A stretch of DNA of 26,378 nt. Source: Apostichopus parvimensis. Its lineage: Eukaryota; Echinodermata; Holothuroidea; Aspidochirotida; Stichopodidae. Numbering within the stretch: position 1 is the stretch's first letter; the number at the start of each line of letters is the position of its first letter. The position numbers were made by a program, and so were the translations under genes. Location of the stretch: NCBI GenBank assembly GCA_000934455.1, contig KN882788.1, positions 74,746 to 101,123 of the forward strand, in the 5' to 3' direction. The notes under the pieces are model-generated. The model did not search any database and was not told the origin of the DNA. It saw only the letters and a program-made list of their open reading frames with translations. Below, piece after piece: positions 1 to 10,016 of this stretch.

Positions 1-1181
1 AACTTTGTCAATAAGCTTCCACACAAAGTTATCACTGTGTGTAATTAATAAGGTCCTTTGTTTCCTAATTTTTACAAACCTCTAAAGTTAATGCTTGGAT
101 CAGACCTGATCTGTAGGTGAGAGTCCCTGCATTTCTTTGAAGAAAATAACAGACTATATTTTCAGGCACCTTAGTACCTTTACATTTCATTAGCAACTGT
201 CAGTTTAATATTTAAAATTAGGTCTTAGGATACTTTGTAAAGAAATGTTACGTACCTTATTTCCCTACCTACAATATTCCCGAACTCATTCCATTCCAAT
301 GTATGTTTATGTTTTTTTTTAACTCTAGCCTACCTTTTCACTAATTTTACCAATTTTACTCATTCTCTGTGCTTTTGGCTTTTGGTTAACAAAGCATCCC
401 TTAGTTCACACATATCATAAATATGCTGTCGATATATAAATGCACAAACGGTGATAAGCGACACCTTCAGAACATCTCGTTCACCTCGATAATTCTTTCT
501 CGGCCAAGTTTTCTTAATGTTCAACCGCTTCCTCTACGCTGATTTTGAAGAGAGAACCGGGGAGTCTCGGAGGGAACGAAAGCAGTCTCCTCTGCAGCTT
601 GCTGTTTTAAGGTCGTTAACAGCGTCTTTAGTTTGACGTGCCAAAATTCTGAAGTTAAGAGAGAAGAAAAGCATCTTTCATCCAGTCAAAAATTATGGCA
701 GATGAGGCTCTTGTCCCTTGTGGATTCGTCGAACGGAAGAACCATCAACGAGCACGCTTTCGCTGTCAATTGCATATGCAAAATAACTGTTCGTTTACAA
801 GGCAAGAAATGAATGGCAAGTTAAAAGACAGGTTTGGGGTCAAATGACAAAAAATTTGTAAAAATTTCAGTCAATTTGTTATTAAAGTGGGGGAGCACAT
901 CTCAGTCACTACATAACAAAACTGATGACAGGAAAAATATTGAAGGAAGAAAGAGAGGATTTGGGACAAAATTGGCTGCAGAGGTGATTACATTTATCAC
1001 ATATTGACAGCAGTTTGTTGAATCTTGTGTCAAAAGCTGCCCCAGAGAAAGAATTTCTCAGCTCTAAAGAAACCAATGGTACAAGATATGGTGATTTTTC
1101 CGGTTGTGTGCTTCTGGCTGTTACAAAGAAAATATGAATTAAGGCAAGAGTTCTGGATTGACAAGGTGCATTTCTTTGATA
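1..1181. other. Non-coding stretch, nothing firm
   Basis: No recognisable exon. There is a TATATAAA at 433-440, then a CpG-richer stretch to about 650, then the short ORF described separately. This could be intron or intergenic DNA upstream of the kinase exons. Confidence 0.5.
695..847 (+). other. Short unassigned ORF, 50 codons
   Basis: ATG at 695 opens a 50-codon frame beginning MADEALVPCGFVERKNHQ, ending in TGA at 845-847. It is rich in basic residues and has three cysteines. A TATATAAA lies about 255 bp upstream. I recognise no family. It could be a first exon, spliced for example at the GT following GACAG at 830-831, a decayed element, or chance. There is no supporting neighbour: the sequence after it is broken by stops in all forward frames. 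Confidence 0.12.
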
Positions 1182-1470
1182 AACATCATAATTAGCAATG
1201 CATGTACACCAACATCATTAGCTATGCATGTACACAGACATCATTAGCTATGCATCTACATTGACATCATTAGCTATGATATCTTCAATGACATCATTAG
1301 CTATGCATCTACACTGACATCACTAGCACTGACATCACTAGCACTGACATCATAAGCTATGCATCTTCACTGACATCATTAGCTAATTATGCATCTACAT
1401 TGACATCATTAGCTATGCATCTACACTGACATCATTAGCTATATTCATCTACATTGACATCATTAGCACC
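1182..1470. repeat. 26-bp minisatellite with TGACATCATTAGC core
   Basis: About ten head-to-tail units of 26 bp, each carrying ACATCATTAGCTATGCAT followed by C-T-A-C-A-C/T-T-G. Two units are shortened to 15 bp (ACATCACTAGCACTG) and one carries a 4-bp insertion. The array starts diverged and ends at a truncated unit. No reading frame runs through it. Confidence 0.9.
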
Positions 1471-2796
1471 GACAACTTGCAGTCGTAGTGTTGAGAGTGG
1501 CGCAGAGTGTGTGTGCCACCTCTTTTAACACTTAAAGGGTGTGAAGACTCGTGCAAAAAGAAACATCTAATGCCGGTAATCTGACCTAGTTTCGAATGAG
1601 GTGTAACTGAAGTGTTAGACACCACCATCGATCCCAGAAAATATACACACAGCTTGCTACCATTGGTAATTAGGCACTAGTGAACAGTCAGTACATACAG
1701 CTGCGGTCAATACCCACAGCATAGTGTACAAACGAACAGCGATGGACATCTCAGGTCCAGCTAAAGATAACAAGGTATCACGTTTCATTACTGTCTGCAT
1801 TTTGTAGCGACACGAACAAAACGTCACTTGCAAGCAACGGAAAGTTAACTTTTTCAGATGGCCGCACGCGGTTTGGGGCGAGTCTTCAATGGCTTTAATA
1901 TGAAAGAAGATATATACTGTAGGTACAGCATCCCATATCTCGATCAGAGTAGACATTCATCACAAACAGAGTAAGACAGAATTATATACCTATCCCATCC
2001 CCATCCCTGTCCCTCCCCCCCCCCCCCCCCTCCAAATAAAAATAGTATCGAAAAATAACAGATTTATTTGTAGCCAATGATCCTCAGTTTCTATAGTAGA
2101 TAAATGCCACTGCAGTTCAGTACTTAGTCTGTACTCTGTATTGCAATCTGGGCATACACTATTGAGTATTTTTCCTTGCAAAATTAACATAAACGACTCT
2201 AACGTAATTTCCCTTTTTAGTGACCTTTTTTTTTTAGTGGGGATATTTTGAGATATAATTGCCTCACGTGTCTTTTCGTTTCGCTCAATAAATTGGCATA
2301 TCGGCCTGATCCCATGGTAATAAAAAACATCGGTTCAGAGAATAAATATGCAAATATGGCTAGGCTAGGCTTTCTGTACACTTATTTGGAGTATCAAGTA
2401 TTGTAGACTTCTTAATGCACAAATTCCATCCGATTGGAGTAATTCTTCTCACTAATATTTATAGTAAATTTTATCCTTTGCATGAAGCCAAGTTATAATT
2501 TTTGGAGAAAGCAAATATCATTGAAGAATTAAATTATGTTTCTTTGAGTTAATTCCCAATGTTTACCCATGATGCCTTCCTTCAATTTATATTTTCAATA
2601 TTCTTTTCCATACTGTTAGGAAATTTTAATTTATTTCAATATGTCATAAATTATAAAAAGTCCTCCATCTACAATGCATATAGCATTATGCAGTTTTTCA
2701 AAGAATTCTCGATGCAACCTGGCTCTGACATTCAAGAGTAGAAGAGAAACTCTCCTTAGGACTTTAGGTTTTTATAGTAGATTTTTTCATTCAACG
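1471..2796. other. Non-coding stretch with a 16-base C tract
   Basis: No supportable gene. The minus-strand open frame at 1657-1956 and its neighbour at 1990-2190 have no recognisable domain, and the latter runs through a low-complexity poly-C tract (2015-2030). The rest is AT-rich and featureless. Confidence 0.5.
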
Positions 2797-2812
2797 TGAC
2801 GTCGTAGCCAAT
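2797..2812 (+). promoter_or_regulatory. CRE-like and CCAAT motifs, possible core promoter
   Basis: TGACGTC (2797-2803) resembles a cAMP-response element and CCAAT (2808-2812) follows within 5 bp. They sit about 160 bp upstream of the ATG of the signal-anchor-like ORF at 2969. The intervening 150 bp is CpG-richer than its surroundings. Both motifs are short, so chance occurrence is quite possible. Confidence 0.25.
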
Positions 2813-2968
2813 AAACCAACTCATTCCAGGTGTCGACTCCTGTCAAGTAGGACGACAGATACGGTTGCTATTACTAATAAGATTAAATTCAAAGACTCTT
2901 GCGCCCACGGCAACGATCTTGGGAGAAACGCTTTACCGCAGCATATACTCGCGAATGTGCAAAAAGTC

Positions 2969-3160
2969 ATGAAAATGTTTGTGGTGAATGCAATTTTGCT
3001 TTTCGCCTTTTGTGTTTGTGTGTTGGTGTATCAAATCAATCGTGTCATAGCCCTGTACATACACAGTAGTAAGTGTGATATTTCTGACGTCTTGAACGGA
3101 TATAAAATGGAGTCTCGGCGTTTGGTTATTTTCAAGCAATGTCTCTCGTCTCTTGATTGA
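2969..3160 (+). CDS. Possible first exon encoding a signal anchor (63-codon ORF)
   Basis: ATG at 2969 opens a frame starting MKMFVVNAILLFAFCVCVLV, with a strongly hydrophobic segment over residues 4-20 and a polar/basic YQINR after it. This is the look of a cleavable signal peptide or type II signal anchor. The frame runs on to TGA at 3158-3160, but GTAAGT at 3069-3074 is a good splice donor and would end the exon in phase 1 after 33 codons. FAM20 kinases begin with an MK-plus-hydrophobic anchor, so this could be their first exon, but I found no exon with the ATP-binding lysines between here and 9924. Other explanations are a different secreted-protein gene or chance. The start is the first ATG after the upstream stop. 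Confidence 0.22.
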   Translation: MKMFVVNAILLFAFCVCVLVYQINRVIALYIHSSKCDISDVLNGYKMESRRLVIFKQCLSSLD

Positions 3161-3540
3161 TTGTCACACAGTCAAGAATGAGTAAAAGCACTATAAGCCG
3201 TATTCATGATATATATGAAGTGTGTGCACATATTATTGAATGTGGTTTTGTGTGGACCATTTTATCAAGTATAGTAGTAGTGAATTAAGCCTATAAATAG
3301 TCTTACAATGAAGTATTGATTTGTTACTTACTGTGTGTAGTAACATTGTATTGACATTGTTTGGACATGCCTCTACATATACTTTTCACTGTAAAGTCAA
3401 ACTGGCTAACAACATTTTGACATTTAAAAGAAACCAAGCTCTCCCCCCCCCCTCCATCTCCCCCACCCCTCCCCTCCCTCTCCCATGGTGCTATTTTCAT
3501 GGTATATGATGTTGTTAATGTTTTGGTTACATCTTTGTGG
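3161..3540. other. Non-coding stretch, CT-rich patch
   Basis: No gene seen. A C10 tract at 3443-3452 lies in a CT-rich patch at about 3440-3485. The open frames on both strands here are driven by that patch. Confidence 0.5.
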
Positions 3541-4040
3541 TGCATTTATGGTGTGTGCTAAACAAGACAGTTGGCTGTTTTCTCTGATTGCATTAAGACA
3601 ATGTGTATTGGTGTATTGATGGTGCAGCTAGGTGTGTGCAAGGTATATGGTCATTGTGCCTGTGATGTTTTGTTATCATAGTGTGTGTTCTAAGTGAGAG
3701 AGTGAGTGGTGTATTAATGGTGTATGATTTAGATAGTTATGTGTTGTTTAGCAATGGAGCATCTAGTCTAGATGCTAAGTGGTTACTATAAGTTAGCATC
3801 ATATTGATGGTGTATGCAGTGTGTTAGATGATCTGTTTTGATCTGTTATAGCCTACCAATGGAATATCAGACATGCATATATATTTAAGCTGTTGTGAAT
3901 GTATTGATATGTGAATGCAGTGTATAAAGACAGCACTCTGGGTTGTGTCCATGCATGATGTATACTTGGTATGTGAGACAATTACCATGTGTTGAACATA
4001 CATGTATACATTCAAAAGCTATGGTGTATTGATGGTGTAA
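3541..4040. repeat. Degenerate ~98-bp quasi-periodic repeat
   Basis: The phrase TATTGATGGTG, or a close variant, recurs at 3614, 3712, 3802, 3902 and 4027. The spacings are 98, 90, 100 and 125 bp, and variants of 'gtgtatg' and 'gcagtgtg' lie nearby. Between the phrases the units have diverged almost beyond recognition. It reads like an old tandem array. Confidence 0.4.
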
Positions 4041-4662
4041 ACATCACAGCATATGTTTCCATAATCTCAGACTGATCACTTACAAAACTGAAATCAATAT
4101 ATATTGAAAAAAAAATATGAAACAAGCATACTTAAGAATCCCAAACTATAAAGAACTGTCTGGTCTATGTACTTCCTAATTCCTCTGTGTTTGTTATATA
4201 TTGTGAGTGATACATCATTTGAATAAATTTAAAAAAAAATTGGTCCAAAGCAAATAATATCTGACGTGTACATGATGCCTATTTTCATGCATGCATGCCA
4301 ATTAACAGCTTACTGTATAGTATAACAGGAGAAAGAGGACAGAGGTGTATGTATGACTGCAGTTAACTATATACTTGCATCCTTGTCTTCATAATACTAT
4401 ATAACATTAAAATACTTGTAAATTAGTGAAAAATTGTTACCAAATTTATCACTTTTATTGATATTGAAATTTCACATGTAAGCTGATGTTGTTGATGATG
4501 TTTTTTAACGATCTAATATTCTTCACTGAACTGTTGGTATTTATTCATAATTCTCAAATTTCACAATGATATTAATAAATATATAACAGCTGTTGCACAC
4601 AAGTTCTAACCTGATTTAAAGCATTTCCAAGAATTTTGAACTCTTAAAATGGTTGCCTCTTT

Positions 4663-5288
4663 TTAAAGCAGCATTTTGCGTTTGGTCGCCGTTTTCTACT
4701 TTTTTGACATGTCCCTCGAGTTTTTTACATATATCAATCACAAAACAGCAAACTAAGATATCAGCCAAGTTTTTCCCTGCCAAAATCGTTAATTGGCGAA
4801 TAATTAAGGATAATTGCAGAGAATGAGAAAAGTATCCACGACAAAATTCCACATTTAAAATTAATCGCATACCGTACCCCAAACCCACTAGTTTGAATTC
4901 AACCAATCAGAGATGCAGGTTTAGTTATGAGCCGTTGCTAAAAGTAGATTCAAGACTTTGCATTGGTACAACCAGGGAGTTGTTATGGAACTCCCTGGTA
5001 CAACTGCCATATAGACTGTACACAAATCAAGCTTGGTGTTGTATTACGTATTGGTCAATGAAGTTTGTAGTGTTTAAATATTCATATTATGGGTGAGGTT
5101 AATTGGGATCCCAATGGAAAATATCTTGGAGAAAAACAAAGTTGAAAGTTGCAAATTTTTCGACATTTATGCCACCATTTGAAGGTAAGATTTAAATAGA
5201 TAAGCTAGTTATGTATGTCGTTATGGCATCTAGTGGAGTCAGTGAGGTTGAGAAATATCATAGAAAAGGACGCAAAATGCTGCTTTAA
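4663..5288. repeat. Fold-back repeat with perfect 19-bp inverted match
   Basis: TTAAAGCAGCATTTTGCGT at 4663-4681 is the exact reverse complement of 5270-5288, and similarity extends a little inward (TAGAAAA then a short gap). Between the arms lie a strong hairpin (4971-4999) and a 14-bp palindrome, ATTGGGATCCCAAT (5102-5115). No transposase frame is present. It is probably a decayed non-autonomous inverted-repeat element of about 0.65 kb. I could not define target-site duplications, so the true ends may lie further out. Confidence 0.45.
4971..4999. repeat. Perfect 11-bp hairpin
   Basis: ACCAGGGAGTT (4971-4981) pairs exactly with AACTCCCTGGT (4989-4999) across a 7-nt loop. There is no T-tract after it and no context for a terminator. 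It sits near the middle of the fold-back repeat and probably belongs to it. Confidence 0.7.
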
Positions 5289-8200
5289 GTCTTTGGTTAA
5301 GTTTGTTAATACCAAGCGATACAGCGGACAACGATTCGATGCTCCTTCGTTTACGTGTGTTAATTACACCCTCCCCTTTGTTGCCATGCAGAGTTTTGCC
5401 TGTAGCTATGCAAAAAAAAAAGATGTAAAATAATTATTTCCAAAAACGATTTTCATGCATTTATACCGATGTGAGCTGTCGCTGGAAACTTGTAAAGAAC
5501 AGTTAAAGTTGATCTTAATCCGGACCTTGGAAATTTAACCAGTAGTGAATCCAGGGTTTTAGAATGGCTATAAGTACTGTAAGTACAGTCACCTATTACC
5601 AACCATCTATAATTATTATATTTTTCATGCATACAGTAAAAATATAGATATTATGTATTATCCTTCACGCTGTTTATTCTTCTATATATTCCATGCAATT
5701 TTTGGTCGTATAAAATCTTGTATATAAAACTAACAAATATTGCAGAGTTATTGCTAAAGAAACAACTAGCACTTCTGTTCATTGTGAGACACAAATATTA
5801 ATAATAACCTTTGTGTAATTATTTTGTAATCTATTCTTTTTGGAGGTTTATAACTATAGTCTGTGTTTGTGTGGTGTGGTGAGGTTATTATGACTAATAA
5901 TAAAGGTACTGTATCAATAGAGGTATAATATGTAAAATTTATATATTTGTGAAATATTTGTGATATCAGAGATCTGATCAATGTGTGGTAGCTATAAATG
6001 GGTCTATGCATTGGGAATAATTTATCCAACTGGTAACACATCGCAAAATGTAATGCAACATGGACTGTAAGGTGCCATACAAGTCCAAAGATGTATAAAT
6101 TAGCAGATTTTTTTTTACACAACAACGTAATATTTGTTAAAATAAACTACATTCAACACCCGCAAAACTGCTACACAATTATTTGAACGCAAACTTAAAT
6201 ATTCCCAGTTCTCTAGATGATATATTCTTCAACATGTTATTGTTTTCTGAATGTCTAGATCTCAAGCGTTTTATCTCAGTCTTCTGATCTAACCCACGTC
6301 AATGTGGAGAACATTGGTGAAATGCCGAGAGGGAGGAGCTAGGTGTCATGCCTGTTTTGATTGACTCAATAGATTTGAAGCCTAAATGTTCAAAGCATGT
6401 ACTGTCTATGTAGGTCTTTGTTTACCTAGGTTAAAGCGTAATACATTGACTCAAGCAGTGGTCTTTGAAATTCTTATAAAGTTGTTTGTTTTGCTTTCAT
6501 CTTTGTAAGCTTTTGTAAGTCTTGGTGCTGTTAGACAGTTCCTTAACTTTGCCAGGAATTTTGTGACTCTCAAAAACCTGGAGATAGAACAGTTTGTAAA
6601 CTTAACCTTTTCCATTTTAAGTAATTATGTTTCTTCATTAGCGCATTCTTTTGATTTCCCAAGTGTACCAATTTAACAAAAGTTATTAATGATTTCAACT
6701 TCCTCGCATTTATAGAATTTGTCTATTTTCTTCTCTTTTTGCTCTTTCTCTCTCTCTCTCTCCGCCTAAAATTTTCTTCCTGATATTTCTTCAAACAGAA
6801 TATTCTCATTTTAATTTTTACTGTTCTAGTAAATATATTACTGCAGTTTTCCTCTCTCCTAACTGTCTCTGTTTCATTCTTTCATTCTTTGTTTTGGTTA
6901 TCCAACTATGAGTCCAGAGTGTTTAGTTATTCCCTGGTGGAATTGTGTGGCAAAATATTTTGTAAAAATCAGTAATATGAGAATTCCACAACTTGCATAT
7001 TGTTAATTGGATTTTTAATAATAAAAAAAAAACACATTTTGAATTGATTCTAATTAACCACTTAAGTTAATTAAAGTGATATATATTGTTTCCTGCAAAA
7101 TTTGATGGACTAAATAATAAACTTTAAGCTGGTTTAGAATATAACTTTGAGGAATTAAAAAATAGAAAAACAAATTTCCATCCTACTAACTTTTTAAAGT
7201 TTGCAATAGGTTACTACTGATATGCTACCTCTGTCTTGCTTACATGTATGTGACTCTGATTACCATTGTTAAAGCAAAGTATTTGTTGTTAAGCTGGGTG
7301 GTAGAGAGGGTCCTCACGTACCCCTCCCCCCCCCCCCACCAATCCTCCAATTTGGCAAAACCCTATAGATGGGTCCATTTTTCACAAGATTATCTTAAAA
7401 TTGTTTTTTTATCCACATATACTCTACCCTTCTCCATATGTAACCTCCCTCGATGAGACCTCTTGTGTGTTAATACAACAGTGGATGATTATTTCAAATG
7501 TAGGCTACTACCATTGTAAATAATGGGAGTGGGGGGGGGGGCTTAGTATAATATTATGTCTGGATACATACTTTACAGTATCTAGCATTCTTCCTGGTAC
7601 TAAGAGGGATAAGAGGATGCCAGGATGTGGAAAAAATCTATACAGATAACAATTGCTATACAATATTAAGTATTCTTATAATATTATTGTCTGTACATGA
7701 CAATTACTAGCCAGTGGTATGTGTCAAGTTGGTGCAAGTATGGCCTCAGGTACATTACATATCAGGCCCCCCCCCCCTGCCCTCATGATCACCAACAGGG
7801 AGTTGAGGTTTGAAGCCATTTGGCGTACAATATTGCCATTAATACCAACTGTACTACTATTGAGTCAAACTATGCGCATAGATAAAAAAAATTTGTGCAT
7901 TAAAACAACCATGACCTTAAAGACCTAAACGCTGATCCCAGGATAAACTCAACCTTCGTTTACTTACAATAGTCTGGAGTCTGATTCTCTTTCTATATAT
8001 TTTAATCACTGCATGGATTTGAGTCACAGGGTGGGTCCACATCAGTTCCGTTCTAATGTAAACAGGGCTTGTGACTTGTAATCTATCAAACTGAACCTTA
8101 TTCTGATTCTAGTCTATGCACTTAAAGCAATTATAATATCAGCTCTGTAGGAAAAGTAGTTCACCAATGTTCTGTATGATCCACCCTTCTCCCCCTCCCT

Positions 8201-9923
8201 TGGTCTTCACTCTGTCCCTGATACCGTCATATCTAGTAACAATGAAGTACGTCGTCTCCCTCAATGCGTTTATCTTTAAACTGTGTAGACAGCTCTGCCC
8301 GGCAGTGACGGTGAGATGATATTTACTACACGTGAATAACACGTCGTCGGTTCAGCTGTATATTTATCATAAATCCACGTACGGCTTACACCTTCCTCGA
8401 CTTTAAAGTATACAAACGTGTTAAACTTTATTTTCGGGTAGCTTCCTGACGACATTAATGATACTGGAAAGCTCTTTCAAAATTCAAACATAGCTATTAT
8501 CAAAACTCATTCAAAGTATTTTAAAAGTTAAACCAAAAAAAAGGGAGGCTTGAATGAGCATGCCTAGTAACAAAATCTGATTTTATGATGTATTTACACA
8601 TCTTGCTACTGGGAAAGGAAAAAGGTTACAATTTTATTGAAAGATTAAAGGGGCTGGTACAGTAAAGGAGGGTGCATTTTTGTCCCCTTGTTCGGCTCTA
8701 TCGTGTGGAGCTATGCGTAAATTTGTACTGGTAAAAGAAACTCTTTAAGGTAAAAGTCCATACTGAAAAGGGTATATGGATATGCTAATGAGTGAATTCA
8801 ACCAGTTAATTATGCATAATCGGTCTGTCTCCCATCTTTACAACTTGTTTGAACCACTTAAAAAACTACCAAAATTTAATCACTTGGGAAATCTTTAGAG
8901 AGTAGTCCATTAATCTGTGATATTACATGAGGATAACACAAATACATTGTTGCTTTTACTGTTATATCCCCTTATCAAAGTGATGTATGAGTATAATATA
9001 GGACTCATGAATGCCAAATTAGCACGAATATTAAATATTGAAAGCATGCAATTAATCCTATTTCATATGGAAAACCTGAAGCTATTGATTTTTTTGCGAT
9101 GTTGGCATAAGCTTTGACACCTTTATTAAAATTGTTTCCTTTGCATCGCAGCCTTTTGGCAAAGATCACGTTTCAAATTTCCTTTCCGCATATTATCGCA
9201 AATTGCACTCTCGTGTAGGACTCGGGGGTCGCGATGCAATCACTTTCCCATAATGCTGATGATGTGTGCTTCTTGTTTCAAGGTTCTGCCTTGAGGGAAG
9301 GGGAGGGGAGGGTGAGGGGGTATGAACTTTTACAACGAATGTGGGAAAGAAAAGATGTATGATTTTAAAACGAAAAGTAGTCACAACATACACTGGACTG
9401 TTACAAGAAATGCTAGATTACCTTTAAGCTTATATAACATTAATGTTACTTCACTCTGCTAAGATCTTGCTTGAAAAACTAGATTTGGGGCGTAAAAATG
9501 CAAAGATTTACAATGAAAAAGAAATATTTTATACTAAATGTGATGATGATGATGGGACATGAAATAAACCATAATTTAAGTCATTTGGAGTGGGCTGAAC
9601 TACATAGATCTCCTGGTTAGATTGTGTAGTGTTTTAATGAAAGGATATTCCACTGGCAGGCATTTTGACATTTATATATGGAAAAGAACAATATTCCATA
9701 CTGGTAGCTTGAAAATATCAAGTTTGGGTGAACGACATTTGTGCTAGAGTTTCTTGCCTTTAACAGAGGTTATGTCAAACTATGAACATCGTCGTGTGCA
9801 GTAATTATATTAAATATACATAACACTTAAGTAAAAGAAAAATAAAGTTTAAAAAAAATATGAAATTTTCTTAGCAATCACTATAAAGCCGATTTTCATT
9901 GTTGTTGTTTTCTCTCTTGACAG
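5289..9923. other. Probable intron sequence upstream of the first recognised kinase exon
   Basis: The last base before exon A is the end of a strong acceptor, so at least the 3' part is intron. I looked for the expected preceding FAM20 exon (a Gln-Ala-x-Phe-Lys-Pro-type strand ending two bases into a codon) and did not find it. The stretch contains a CT microsatellite near 6745-6762, a C12 tract (7326-7337), a G11 tract (7531-7541), a C11 tract (7767-7777), and otherwise AT-rich unique DNA. A minus-strand frame at 8139-8342 has fairly even composition but no recognisable domain. Confidence 0.6.
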
Positions 9924-10016
9924 AGTGCCTAGAGATTACGAAACGCTTCCTGATCATTTTTACTTCTCCGACATTGAGAGACACAATGCTGAAATCGCCG
10001 CTTTCCATTTAGACAG
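9924..10016 (+). CDS. FAM20C: FAM20C-like kinase, exon A: helix-C region
   Basis: Translated in frame 3 of the exon (one leading base completes a codon), it gives 30 full codons, [16 protein letters not shown] followed by [14 protein letters not shown], and two bases of an Arg codon. The DHFYFSD[15 protein letters not shown] block is a FAM20 hallmark. The Glu directly before RHNAE matches human FAM20C Glu306, which sits in helix C and binds the metal/ATP. The pseudokinase FAM20A has Gln there. Acceptor: pyrimidine-rich ...TCTCTCTTGACAG. Donor: AG|GTACGT. The exon carries no start codon, so it is internal. The ATP-binding lysines should be in the preceding exon, which is not seen. Confidence 0.95.

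Noticed and set aside
1182-1470. CRISPR array
   Set aside because: Units are contiguous with no unique spacers and the host is eukaryotic. This is a minisatellite.
1657-1956. 99-codon minus-strand ORF
   Set aside because: It is cysteine-containing but has no domain I recognise and no supporting promoter or splice sites. Not distinguishable from chance.
4616-4906. 96-codon minus-strand ORF
   Set aside because: It lies across the left arm of the fold-back repeat, and its sequence is explained by that element.
8139-8342. Minus-strand ORF with balanced composition
   Set aside because: It begins at GTG rather than ATG, has no recognisable domain, and runs through a CT/GA-rich patch. There was no convincing splice context.
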